This document shows positions 54,168 through 64,000 of a DNA stretch of 64,000 nt, piece by piece; position 1 is the first letter of the stretch, and the number at the start of each line of letters is the position of its first letter. The position numbers and the translations under genes are program-made. Where the stretch lies: contig NC_062972.1 of NCBI RefSeq assembly GCF_023078275.1, positions 16,943,691-17,007,690 of the forward strand, in the 5' to 3' direction. This stretch comes from Leguminivora glycinivorella (taxonomy: Eukaryota; Arthropoda; Insecta; Lepidoptera; Tortricidae). The notes under the pieces were generated by a model. That model had not been told where the DNA came from and searched no databases. It worked only from the letters and a program-made list of their open reading frames with translations.

Positions 54168-54280
54168 GGCCACTTGCACGGACGAAAATGGAGGGTTAAC
54201 CCACCATTTTATATGGAATTTGACAGATGACAGCCCACTAACCCTGAGTTAAGTGGTTGGTGCAAGTGGGCCTAATAGTT
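54168..54280. mobile_element. MITE with GGCCACTTGCAC ends
   Basis: TAGGCCACTTGCACGGACG and TTGGTGCAAGTGGGCCTAA inverted ends. Inside, AGGGTTAACCCACC and CCCACTAACCCTGAG. Common lepidopteran MITE type. Confidence 0.65.
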
Positions 54281-54945
54281 ATAATTTAATATTTATAAAC
54301 CTGAATTTATTATAATCGATAGCTTCCCTCGTCTGTTGAGAGCCAACAATTTAATAATTCCCTAGCCACTTCAGCTGTCAGTAAGCCTTAGTTTAAGACT
54401 TACCTCCTCACCATTAAGGTGTATAGTAAGGTTGTAGCTTGTGGTTGCCTGTCAGCCTGCGTCAGGCCGCTGTCGGGATGTAGTGTCGGGTGTCAACCTC
54501 GACAGGGGATTGCGTCTGTGTGACAGAAACTTTATCTATACTTAATAACTGTAATAACATGGAAAATTTATAAACGAGGATTTTCATAGCATATATAAAT
54601 ATAACTTTATTTTGACGATGATTATCAATTTCTAACATTTTTTACTAACACACATAAAAATCAGCCTTGACATTTGAGGAAATTAAAAGTACCGGATAAT
54701 GGCTCTGGGTGATACTAGTAAATATGCAGACATTTTATTCGACGTTTACGTCGATAGTAACTGCTCATTTTCGCATATCTTTAATCCTTGATAAAATAAG
54801 AAAGGTCTAGTGACTTTGGGCACTTGCTTTCTTATGTTGTGTGTGATCCTCTTAAAAATATGAATACCTCATGCTCCACCGTAGACCGCATCATCACTTA
54901 CCATCAGGTGTGATCGTGGTCAAACATCTACCTATTCATACTAAA

Positions 54946-55325
54946 TTAACAAAAAATAAAACCGCCTTCAAAAAAAAAGCGTGTTACAAAACACGGAGAA
55001 ACTAAAAAGCCAAAAATAATAAACCTTCGAATTCAGATTTCTTATCGGATTGCAATAATCTAAACATCCAAATTATAAACAAATCAATTATTTTTGTAGT
55101 CGGTACCAGACCTGTTTGTCGCCTTGCTATTTCCTGTTTGCCCTACCCAACCATACGCAGGCTGGTCCCGACTCCAAAAATAATTGATTTGTTTATAATT
55201 TGGATGTTTAGATTATTGCAATCCGATAAGAAATCTGAATTCGAAGGTTTATTATTTTTGGCTTTTTAGTTTCTCCGTGTTTTGTAACACGCTTTTTTTT
55301 TGAAGGCGGTTTTATTTTTTGTTAA
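54946..55325. mobile_element. Foldback element with near-perfect arms of about 155 bp
   Basis: Arms about 54950-55103 and 55170-55323. Outer ends AAAATAAAACCGCCTTCAAA / GAAGGCGGTTTTATTTTTTG. Inner ends CAAATCAATTATTTTTGTAG / CAAAAATAATTGATTTG. The loop is about 65 bp. Arms look almost identical apart from one A-run difference. No ORF. Confidence 0.85.
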
Positions 55326-55529
55326 AAAGTTAATTTATTTGTTGATTTTTAGTGGTTCCTAGTGATATTATATGTATCAGTCCGAATACATGTACAGTAG
55401 TGAAAGAATTATCCTTTAACTCCTAACCATTGAGGAGTTGACCTTCCATCATCAGCTCAGCCACATAAAATTATTACCATCAGACGTAAATACTGGTGTA
55501 CCTTTGAAAAATAGACTAAAAACATTACA

Positions 55530-55775
55530 TGTGCCTATAACATTTGAAGAGTTCCCTCGATTTCTCCAGGATCCCATCATCAGACCCTGACTTGGTACCA
55601 ATGGGACCATCTCGGGGTTATACCGGTTCGATCAAAAAAAAAATTTTGAAAATCGGTCCACGATTCTCGGAGATATCGAATAACATACATACAAAAAAAA
55701 AAAAAAAAAAATAAAAAAAAAAACATTCAGTCGAATTGAGAACCTCCTCCTTTTTTGAAGTCGGTTAAAAAAAAA
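55530..55775 (-). repeat. Repeat AACCGACTTCAAAAAAGGAGG family
   Basis: Minus strand: AACCGACTTCAAAAAAGGAG, GAGGTTCTCAATTCGACTG, an A/T-homopolymer run (55689-55724), TCGGTCCACGATTCTC in reverse, and GATGATGGGATCCTGGAGAA. Shares blocks with 57590-57778 and 59827-59900. Confidence 0.65.
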
Positions 55776-55839
55776 ACTATGTTCCAATGTCATGGAAGTT
55801 TTACGAGGAATTCCGGAAAAGTAAATTAAGCTCAGAATA

Positions 55840-56830
55840 CTCCCTGTAGTCTTACCGCGTAGTTTTACCAGTTGAATTTTCTTCCCAATAGACTTAGTGA
55901 TTGTAAGACTTTGCTTTTTTATACGAAACCATACGCGACAACTGTTTCGACGGAGCCCCGCTCCGCGGGGCTCCTATTTCTTGATTGTTTTACCTTCGGG
56001 CATCTATAAATACGCAACAAACCTAACCTACCTACCTATTGCCTAGCCCTTACTATCGGCATAGATTAAATATAACAAGATCATACCATCCCATACATTA
56101 AAATGCGACCGCCTAAGACCGCGCTTACACTCCACCACACATAGATGGCGCCACAAAAAAAATGTCTTGTAGCTTTCGATTATTTTTTTTATTTTTTTTA
56201 ATTTTTTTTAATTTTTTTCAAATACGTTACACAGTATGACAGTAAAAACCAAAGCACTGAGTAACTAAAATACATAATAGCATAACAAATAAACACATCA
56301 AAGTGAGAAAAAAAATCAACACATCACAAATTATCTACATTTGGGTGACAACGTAACGTCGAGGCTTCGTTGCGTCGTCTGTCCGGGTGTAGAATTCGGC
56401 AGGTTGCCCCGGAACCGTCGAAAGACTACACCCTTCGGCCAGAAGTCTGCACTCGCGATGGTGTCCTGCAGCGGCCGCGGCACGCGCACAACAAACGAGC
56501 TGAAGTGCACATAGTGACGCGACTGCAGCTGTTGCACCCTCATTATACTTGTAGATGGCGTTAAGTGTCACTTTTGACATAGATTTACGGCTCGGAATTG
56601 ACACTTAATGCCAATCTACAAATAATCGGTGGCAACAAGGCATTTTTTTTGTAGCGCCATCTATGTGTGGTGGAGTGTAAGCGCGTTCGTAGGCGGTCGC
56701 ATTTTAATGTATGGGATGGTATGATCTTGTTATAGTTATTTAATTTATGTATGCTATCGGTAAGCCTATTGGGAAGAAAATTCCCAGTGGTTCAACTGGT
56801 AAAACTACGCGGTAAGACTAGAGGGAATAG
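55840..56830. mobile_element. Inverted duplication, left arm interrupted
   Basis: TAGTCTTACCGCGTAGTTTTACC (55852-) and its complement (56795-56818), then CATACCATCCCATACATT, AAAATGCGACCGCCTA and CTCCACCACACATAGATGGCGC, are repeated in inverse order at 56650-56720. The left arm has about 130 extra bp (55900-56030) with GGAGCCCCGCTCCGCGGGGC. The 480-bp centre holds a T-rich tract (56180-56222) and an inner hairpin (56551-56628, TTGTAGATGGCGTTAAGTG). Confidence 0.75.
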
Positions 56831-57006
56831 CCTGATAACCGACCCTCAAAAATAAATCAGTAATATATCAACGAATACGGCCTGTGTTATTCGAGAAAGG
56901 ACCACACGTATTATGTTACTCGTAATAATATAATTTATTTGTCGTTTGTTTTGATAACAATTGTCATATATTTTGTATATAAATGTATTATATTTCAACC
57001 AAACTA

Positions 57007-57153
57007 AGGGCCCATTTAGACAGTACGAGAACTTGCATACGAGTTTTATTACATTGCGGTATTCGATGGCTGTGCAAAATTGTATGTGACCTCAACAGCC
57101 TGCAATGTAACTAAAATTGCATGCGAGTTCACACGCCGTCTAAATTAAGCCTT
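57007..57153. mobile_element. MITE with GGGCCCATTTAGAC ends
   Basis: AAGGGCCCATTTAGACAG / GCCGTCTAAATTAAGCCTT ends. Inside, CATACGAGTTTTATTACATT / AATGTAACTAAAATTGCATGC. Confidence 0.65.
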
Positions 57154-57317
57154 ACGATAAATTATACTTAGGTCCGGCGGCCCTATGATGCTTGCAATTT
57201 TATCACTTATCAACGTGGATAAAGTATCCGTCACGTTCTGGCAAGTATGCCAGTGTGAGACTGACAGATGTCTTATCCTAGCTCTCTCCAAAATTGGAAG
57301 CATAATAGCCCTTGCTG

Positions 57318-57435
57318 GGGGCCGATTTTTGAGTCTCACTGTCACTAAAATACCGGTTGAAAACGGTGAATTGCCTATTATTTTCAGTGACAATTTTCTG
57401 AATTCGAACGCCGTGAGACTCAAAAATCGGCCCCC
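57318..57435. repeat. Hairpin with perfect 23-bp arms
   Basis: GGGGGCCGATTTTTGAGTCTCAC at 57318-57340 and its exact complement at 57413-57435. Confidence 0.75.
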
Positions 57436-57589
57436 TGGACTGACATTTTCATACCAAACAATGTATCTCTGAAATGGTTCCCAATTCATGGACAAAACTA
57501 GATGGCGCTGTTTAGCCTAGTAGTGGGAAAAATCATATTTTCACCAATATTTTCTACGTAGTTTTTAATATCATGTATAATTCTTTATT

Positions 57590-57778
57590 TTTAACCGCCT
57601 TCCAAATCTCAAGGGAAGGGGTTCTCAATTCGTCTGTATTTTTATTAACCGTCGCCTCATATCTCTCAAGAAGGACGGTTGTCAAGTCGTCTGTATGTTT
57701 TTTTTTATGTTTGTTCCTCGATATCTCCGTCGTTACTGGACCGATTTTGAAAATTTTTTTGATTGAATGTATATGCAT
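57590..57778 (+). repeat. Left half of an older repeat split by the hAT element
   Basis: AACCGCCTTCCAAATCTC, GGGGTTCTCAATTCGTCTG, TCGATATCTCCGTCG. It resumes after the hAT insertion at 59827 (CAGATTGGTCCCATTTTTC, then GATGATGGGATCCTGGAG) and runs into the 121-bp array. Confidence 0.65.
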
Positions 57779-58435
57779 TAGACGTGTGCGCCGCGCCGGC
57801 GCGCCGCCGCCGCCGGTAATTTTGGCCACGCCGCCGCCGCCGATTATTAATCGGCGTGAAATCGGCGTGACCTTGGTGGTTAATAAATTGCTCAAACTTA
57901 GTATTTGATTACATTTTTGGACTTTTTATGCAATTTCCAATACATATAATTTACTTTTATTAAAATATTCTCTATTAAGCACTAAGAAAGATGCGAAAAA
58001 CCGGATACGGGGGAAGATCTATGATCGTGACGACTTTGATCTGGCATACGACTTGACACAATTATTTACAGCACTACGAGATTACCACATCTGGAGAGCC
58101 AAGAACTTTCTCTGTTGGATCTTCTGTTACCTTCTGATCACCATTGAATCCATTCAAGATTTCATGGCTCCTCGAAATATTGTCCGTTCCAAAATAGCCA
58201 CGTGCCCACCGCATCGGCAAAGTAAGACTGTAAATCAGCAGATTGAATAGGAGGCGATTGTTTTTTGCGCCTTACGCCCCCAGGTAACCCAGGTTTGCTT
58301 CAATTTTCATGATCCTAATTTCGTTGCTGATCTGGTTCTGCAGGAAATGAAGGTTTTCATTCCATTCTCGGCGGTTCCAATCACTGGCAAGTGTCAAACC
58401 TCATTTGATAGAATCGTGTTTTTTTTTAAGTAGCC

Positions 58436-58625
58436 TAATATGTGTCCCACTGCTGGGTAAATGCCTCCTCTTTCTTCGTCCACTTATCACGGTTTGATGC
58501 CTGCTCCCGCCGTCCGAGTAATATCTCTATTTTTGGTCTGCCTTTCCCCGGCGAAGCTGAGGTAACCATTCAGTTGCTACTTCAGCCCACCGATCAGGTG
58601 CAAACATATCCTGCACGTATCGTAT
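58436..58625 (+). repeat. RTE-like 3' fragment inside the hAT element
   Basis: GTCCCACTGCTGGGTAAATG, CCACTTATCACGG and TTTCCCCGGCGAAGCTGAGG resemble repeated lepidopteran LINE 3' sequences. From memory only. Confidence 0.4.
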
Positions 58626-58899
58626 AGCATGGAAAATTAGTCAGTGGTTCCAAGACGCATAAAACTGCGATTTTCTAATGAACTGCGTCCAACTCAAAAT
58701 GCCGAGACCTATATGCTGGACGTTCGTTTCCAGCATAGTTCAGCGTGTAAAGCTCTTTTTTCCTCGACACAGATAACGACGGTATCATTAGAATTTTGCT
58801 GAAGTTGTATGCTTTTGAGAGGTCAGCTTTCTTACCCTTATGGCGTAGACCCAACCTCATAAAAATCAGCTTTGGCGTGACCCGATCTACAAACAAGTC

Positions 58900-59100
58900 C
58901 GTTATCATCATCATCATCATATCAGCCTTTTTTTTCACCCACTGCTGAGCATAGGCCTCTTTTCTAGTACGCTACTTGTCCCGATCCTGAACTACTCTTA
59001 TCCAGTTATGATATGACCCATAATTTTCCGGATGTCGTCCACTCAGCGAGCCAACGGATGTTAAGTGCTTCTTACATTTGTAAGCCGACACCATTCTGTT
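58900..59100 (+). repeat. Second LINE-like fragment inside the hAT element
   Basis: CATCATCATCATATCAGCC, CCCACTGCTGAGCATAGGCC, TACTTGTCCCGATCCTG and CACTCAGCGAGCCAACGGATG. A related inverted fragment is at 27805-27880. Confidence 0.45.
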
Positions 59101-59843
59101 AAAATATTAGTCCACCTGCCATCGCTTTGCCTAGCAACATGGGCCCCACTCCCAACTCGATTTTAGTTTGGTTTTATGACGAAACCCACGTCTTGCACCT
59201 TGGTCTGCTCGGAAGGTTGGCATTCATCAATTCAAGTCCGTTTTATACTACTCCTTCTGTACTGTACCAAAAAGACTACGAATTGAAAACAAAGTAACCG
59301 ACAAAACGATTTCTAGTTTATTAGTTTATATGGCACATCTTTGAGCACCGGCGGGCAAGTCAAAGGGTGGCTAAATAAGCAAAAGGCATTGAGTTTGATA
59401 CAGCTATAGCCGACGATCGCGTTTGGCACAAAGTTCTTCTTTAATTTCATCACTAAGCTCATCATAAAGAAAGAGATGGTTGTAGATTCATGATCACTTA
59501 GAGAAGGAATTCTTTGATGGAGCCAACATTGATCAAAAAAGATTTTGTGCCAGCAAAGGGTAACTATTTGGGTATACTCGAAAGTGTTTTTTCCTATGCC
59601 GTGTTCACCTATATGTGTTATTTAACTCATATTTTATATAAAAATGTACGTAGTACACCTGTATTGATCAAATGTTCAAGAATAAAAACAAATAAATGAT
59701 TTTTATATAAGAAACATGAAATCAAGGTCACGCCGAATTCACGCCGAAAATACGCCGCCGCCGCCGATTTTTTGACAAACGCCGCCGCCGATCATTTTTT
59801 GATCGGCGCACACGTCTAATATGCATACAGATTGGTCCCATTT

Positions 59844-60378
59844 TTCTCAGAACCCAGTTCTGATGATGGGATCCTGGAGAAATCGAGGGAACTCCTCGAA
59901 TCTGAAAGGCATACATATGGTGATTTTTATGTTTTTAAAGGAACAGCATGCATTTAGGTACGGAACAGTGACATTTGGTGCAGTGGAACTGCTGATGATG
60001 GCCAGAACGGAACTCTTCAAATCTGAACGGCACGCTTATAGTGACTTTGGTATTTTTATAAGAACAGCATGCATTTTCGTCCAGAACAGTGACATTTGGT
60101 GCAGTGGAATTGCTGATGATGGTCAGAACCGAACTCCTCAAATCTGAACGGCACGCTTATAGTGACTTTGGTATTTTTATAAGAACAGCATGCACTTACG
60201 TCCAGAACAGTGACATTTGGTGCAGTGGAACTGCTGATGATGGTCAGAACGGAACTCCTCAAATCTGAACGGCACACTTATAGTGACTTTGGTATTTTTA
60301 TAAGAACAGCATGCACTTACGTCCAGAACAGTGACATTTGGTGCAGTGGAACTGCTGATGAAGAGTGAGCCGCCCCTG
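59844..60378 (+). repeat. 121-bp tandem repeat array
   Basis: Anchors of ACAGTGACATTTGGTGC at 59965, 60086, 60207 and 60328 give an exact 121-bp period, preceded by one more diverged unit (59844-59964). The last unit is cut at about 60363. 121 is not a multiple of three, so the apparent Cys/His-rich ORFs on the minus strand are not conserved coding sequence. Confidence 0.9.
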
Positions 60379-60399
60379 GTTAGAGTTCCGTTCTGATAA

Positions 60400-61380
60400 T
60401 TATTCTCATCTGTAAGTACTTCAGAATCATCCAAATTTCAAAATTGGTTCAGAAATGACGGAGATATCGAATAACAAACATTAAAAAATATACAGACGAA
60501 TTAATAACATAATCCAACATTTGAAAGTATTTATCACCAGAACCCCAAAGGAAGGCGGTTTTTTTTCTTAAAAATTATAATATCATAATATTGCTTCAAT
60601 ACACATTTTGAAATGAAATATCCTCATCGATGACGCTAGATGGCGCTAACAAACGAAGTTACGATGCTTAGTAAGCCAATACTTTATAATAACACCTTGA
60701 TTCAACAAACTATTTTAATTATTGCTGTTAAAATAATCTTACATACATAATTATAATTGTTCAACAAGTAATCTGGTTGCTTCTCTGCAGAGGCCAGAAG
60801 GCGTCCTGCTTAATTAATTTTCACAAGTTTCCAATTCAATTTCTTGTCTGATAAGATTTACTGTAGTAATTACTCGTGATGTTTCCCAGAATTAATATTA
60901 AATGTCGATTACATTTAATTTTGAAGCCATAATGGAGAATTCAATGGTGCATTATTCGAGTCTTCGATTTGCGAGGACACTAAGAAAAAAAAAACAATTT
61001 TATCCACATTACAAATAAGTATGATATTTTAAAGTTTACCTTCAATATCTCGCTAAATCTATAATTTTTGATTGTTCAACGACAATATAAAACAATACAA
61101 TATTCTTGTTTAGGTACTAATCTAACATAAAAAATTAAGTATAAACCGTACAGGCAGTTTTATCGCTGAAGAGCGATCCTTTCCAGATAACTTTTGGATG
61201 TTTCAATTTATGTCCATATTAATTTTAACTTTGTTAGTGTTTCACATTTTCCACAACAGTTGTCTACTATTAGTTAAGTATAAACAATAGTCGACTGTGT
61301 CACAAGGGAGCAATATGACTTATTTATAGTGAGGGGGTACATTGAATCTTGAACGAAGAAAAATAATATATAATTGAATC
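60400..61380. other. No gene recognised
   Basis: AT-rich. The part at 60400-60580 is the remainder of the repeat hosting the array (GGAGATATCGAATAACA, CAGACGAATTAATAACAT, AAGGAAGGCGGTTTTTTT). Confidence 0.45.
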
Positions 61381-61507
61381 CAGGGGTTCAATTCTCAAAA
61401 CTGAAAGTTACAAGTTACAAGCGGAAGTCTCTTTCCAACTTGTCATATTAGACATTGACAGCCACTTGTAAATTGTAACTTGTAGCTTCGAGAAACGGGC
61501 CCCTGAG
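61381..61507. mobile_element. MITE with CAGGGG(T/C) ends
   Basis: CAGGGGTTCAATTCTCAAAAC / CGAGAAACGGGCCCCTG ends. Inner GTTACAAGTTACAAG / CTTGTAAATTGTAAC. Confidence 0.7.
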
Positions 61508-61719
61508 CGTATCTCGCTACACTTATGTGTCAATGCCAAAGTTAGAAATTATTTTGCTACCAGGTGACATATGCTGCTTTTCATTTCACGCATTGAAAAG
61601 AAATAAAACTGTGCCCTGAGCAGAAAAGTATCCCTTTCCTCGTGGCAAAAAAAATCCCTTTTCGAATAGGTGATGTTAAAAGTACCTAATATCTTATACT
61701 ATTAAACGAGCAATTCTTG

Positions 61720-61724
61720 TATAT

Positions 61725-61763
<39 letters not shown>

Positions 61764-61764
61764 T
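61720..61764 (+). repeat. (TTTA)n microsatellite
   Basis: About 11 TTTA units at the left end of the next repeat. Confidence 0.9.
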
Positions 61765-62160
61765 ATATACCGACGATCTCGGAAACCGCTCTAACGATTT
61801 CGCTGAAATTTGTTTTGTGGGGGTTTTCGGGGGTGAAAAATCGATCTAGCGTAGCCTTAGATCCCGGAAAACGCGAATTTTCGAGTTTTCATGAGTTTTT
61901 CTTTCGCATTTGTAAACGTAAAATATGGTCCTTAATTTCGCCGCGCGCGCATCGATTCCGCTTAGCTCAGTCGCACGAGGTCGGTCTAATGTACGCAGAT
62001 AGATCGTAGGTGTCAGGGTTTCGAATCCCGGCCAGAAATTAAGTTTTTGTTTTTTGTCTTTTTTTTTTGTTTTTGTATTTATAAGAGTTTTTTTTTATCT
62101 AAAGACGTGATATATTAAAATAGAACCGAGCGAAGCTCGGTCGCCCAGATATTGTTAATT
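61765..62160 (+). repeat. Interspersed repeat with tRNA-like segment (CCGACGATCTCGGAAACCG)
   Basis: GATCTCGGAAACCGCTCTAA, CTTAGATCCCGGAAAACGCG and CCGCTTAGCTCAGTCGCACG, box B-like GGGTTTCGAATCCCGGCC, and the end ACCGAGCGAAGCTCGGTCG. A tRNA-derived SINE-like unit inside a longer repeat. Confidence 0.5.
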
Positions 62161-62357
62161 AAATATATATAACTTACGTACATATATACCTGAATTTTAG
62201 TGATACCTCGTAGCTTCTAGCGACGTGAGTGAAATGCAGGCGATGGCCGACCGTCAAATCGCATAAAATGGAACGCCATTAATTTCCAAATCACACTTGG
62301 ACAAGCTCGCCACAGACATAGAGCCACGCAACTTTTCAATATAATAGGTATTTTTTG

Positions 62358-62610
62358 TTAACCCCCAACGCAAAACCGACGGGGTGTTATAAATTTGACG
62401 TATCTGTCTGTGTCTGTTTGTGTGTATTTGTCTGTTTGTGGCATCGTAGCTCCCGAATGGATGAACCCATTTAGATTTAGTTTTTTTTTTGCTTGAAAGC
62501 TGAATTAGTTGGGAGTTTTGTTGCCATGTTTCATGAAAATCGGTCTACTAGTCGGGTTTTTTTTCAAAATTGTAATTTTGTTGTTAGGTTATTTCGTCGA
62601 TACGAGATGA
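62358..62610 (+). repeat. Interspersed repeat AACCCCC(A/G)ACGC, copy 3
   Basis: AACCCCCAACGCAAAACCGA, GGGGTGTTATAAATTTGACG, GCATCGTAGCTCCCGAATGG and CATGTTTCATGAAAATCGG. Confidence 0.7.
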
Positions 62611-62969
62611 ATGTGAGGTATATATTAAAAATAAAAAAGTAATTGACGAGTTCTCTTAACTGTTATATTTTTCTCTACATTCCACATTACTATTTTACAT
62701 CGGCAAAAGAACTTTACACTGTTTTAAAAAGTAAGTCCATAACAAAAATTGTTATAAGTGTACTTATGTGAAAAGCTCTAAAAGTTTAAATGAATAAATC
62801 TAAGACTTACTACCTACCTAATATCACGCAACAAAAACAAAATAAAGACCGCATTCGACACTTAAAATATTTAATTATATATTTGTTATTTAAGACCACC
62901 ATGTGTCTGTTTTTGTAACTGTAAACTAAACTGCTAACGCGATTATTTTCCAGAAACTCCAGAAAGAGT

Positions 62970-64000
62970 CATGAAAAAAAAATGAAAAAATGAAAAAAGT
63001 TTATTATATAAATTAACAATTACAGAAAATCGCGACCCTGTGTCCTGAGCTAGGAAACCCTGTGTTACAGGACGCAGTTTCATCGCACTAGTGCCTTAAC
63101 CTATATTATAAAACTATACAATTCGTAGAGCGAGTTGCATAAAGAAGTACAAAGAGCTTACAAATAACATTTTTTATTTTTTGTGTAACGTAATATATTT
63201 AAATTCAAATAATTTGGTATCAACACTGAGCTGCGTGTACGTACGAGTATTTACTTGAATGTACGGGTATGTATGTGTTAGTGTGTGAGAGATTTATACT
63301 ATAATATGAATATGATATGAGGATATTAATAATAAATTAAGATGAGATAATAAATTAAGATAAGAAGATAGATATTTATATAGCTATACTTATAAATTGG
63401 CGTCATTAAACAAAGTTTAAATAACATAAATAAAATAAAATATATACTTAGCTTGCCACATACAGAAGAAGTTCAGTGTCTTGGTAATCTAGCTGGGAAA
63501 GCCACTTGGTAAGATACCGTTTGCTAGGTGGTCTATTTGTAGAATCAAGTTTGCAAAAGGATTTCATAACTAGCGGACAAATAAAGGGGTGAAATCTATG
63601 GGCAAATTTTGTGCGTGTTTTTGGGGTTTTCCAGCGCTGACGGCGTCTTGTATCTGCTTCAAAGACCTTATCATGCAGTTTTCCGTAATTATACATAATT
63701 TTTCGGAAATACAGCTGACGAACCGAGAGAACATTTGCGTCTGCGTAAAGCTCTTTTGTGCTGTATCTAGACGGTTTACGGTAAATAACCTTAAGGAGAG
63801 AACGTTGGGCTCTTTCTAGGCCGATAAGATGGGTCTTTGCCGCCCCTCCCCAAGCTGAATTACAATAGCATAGGATGGATTCACAAAGAGCGAAGTAGAC
63901 TGTCCTCAAAAGTTCGGGATAGGCAAAATTTCTTAATGTGCGAAAGACAAACATGAGCTTACGGACTCGAGTTTTAAGTGACTCGATGTGCTGCCGCCAA
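62970..64000 (-). mobile_element. CR1/Jockey-group LINE 3' end (element 3), runs off the window
   Basis: ORF2 C-terminus, about 450 bp of 3' UTR, and a tail of TTTTTTCAT-like units on the minus strand (62975-63000). The tail differs from those of elements 1 and 2, so it is a third family. Confidence 0.75.
63448..64000 (-). CDS. LINE ORF2 reverse transcriptase, C-terminal part (partial)
   Basis: The frame is open through the window edge. Upstream of the ATG at 63954 it reads WRQHIESLKTRVRKLMFV, matching the W-x-x-H-I-x-x-L segment after the reverse-transcriptase palm. Then LRTVYFALCESILCYCNSAW and LERAQRSLLKVIYRKPSRYS, the typical thumb/connection of CR1/Jockey polymerases. The active site is beyond the edge. 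No stop interrupts the 184 codons seen. Confidence 0.85.
   Translation of the reverse strand, partial: WRQHIESLKTRVRKLMFVFRTLRNFAYPELLRTVYFALCESILCYCNSAWGGAAKTHLIGLERAQRSLLKVIYRKPSRYSTKELYADANVLSVRQLYFRKIMYNYGKLHDKVFEADTRRRQRWKTPKTRTKFAHRFHPFICPLVMKSFCKLDSTNRPPSKRYLTKWLSQLDYQDTELLLYVAS

Larger units (their letters stand above)
57771..59826. mobile_element. hAT-type DNA transposon, decayed or non-autonomous
   Basis: Element 57779-59818 with 15-bp perfect TIRs (TAGACGTGTGCGCCG), flanked by an exact 8-bp duplication ATATGCAT (57771-57778 and 59819-59826). An 8-bp duplication and a TAG start fit hAT. Both subterminal regions (about 100 bp) carry CCG/CGG repeats and a shared TCGGCGTGACCTTG. No hAT transposase (hAT dimerisation block) could be read in any frame. 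Interior open frames (58053-58250, 58675-58938, 59514-59699) are unrecognised. Confidence 0.75.

Noticed and set aside
57779..59818. hAT transposase gene in the element
   Set aside because: Scanned both strands by eye; no hAT dimerisation or catalytic block, only short frames.
60056..60434. Cys/His-rich repeated ORFs suggesting a zinc-finger protein
   Set aside because: The DNA period is 121 bp, not a multiple of three; the CxxC-like pattern comes from translating the tandem repeat.
63589..63819. 76-codon plus-strand ORF
   Set aside because: Antisense of the element 3 reverse transcriptase.

Overview
The window looks like gene-poor, transposon-dense intergenic DNA from a moth or butterfly (Lepidoptera). 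It is AT-rich. Its repeats include short families I associate with lepidopteran genomes: tRNA-headed SINEs, elements ending in AGGGTTCCGTA, repeats reading ACCCCCGACGCAAAAACGA, and CGAAACGTCGGGATGAA repeats. The only apparently intact host gene is a 141-codon, single-exon gene at 52472-52897. It encodes the ESSS/NDUFB11 subunit of mitochondrial complex I.

The coding capacity is otherwise that of transposons. (i) 1-5767, plus strand: a nearly complete CR1/Jockey-group LINE. It has an ORF1 (coiled coil, an extreme Pro/Ala tract and an SGNH-hydrolase-like C-terminus), an intact ORF2 (endonuclease plus reverse transcriptase), a 1.2-kb 3' UTR and an (ATTTC)n tail. (ii) 35105-40205, minus strand: a second, different full-length element of the same group, with a PHD-like ORF1 and an ORF2 broken by one frameshift in an A run. 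(iii) 62970-64000, minus strand: the 3' end of a third such element, running off the window. (iv) 42045-43100, plus strand: a 5'-truncated LINE with RNase H and a CCHC knuckle. (v) 50051-50534, minus strand: a decayed PIF/Harbinger (HARBI1-like) nuclease exon. (vi) 57779-59818: a hAT-type insertion with 8-bp target duplication and GC-rich ends.

The remainder is a mosaic of non-autonomous elements. There are at least five tRNA-headed SINE families, one copy with a 13-bp target duplication. There are TTAA-flanked piggyBac-like MITEs, TA-flanked MITEs, many foldback elements, local tandem duplications, and two 121-bp tandem arrays in opposite orientation.

Two structures stand out. The first is a 1.8-kb foldback element at 44318-46097. 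It has two near-identical arms of about 745 bp built from repeated modules, an 8-bp target duplication and a perfect hairpin in its loop, so a transcript would be a long dsRNA. The second is a series of five stem-loops in the 3' UTR of the first LINE (4746-5394). Their stems differ in sequence but stay paired, around a similar loop. Both CR1/Jockey elements also lack an AUG at the start of ORF2, which implies coupled or non-AUG translation. Repeat family assignments come from reading the sequence and from memory of lepidopteran repeats; no database search was run.
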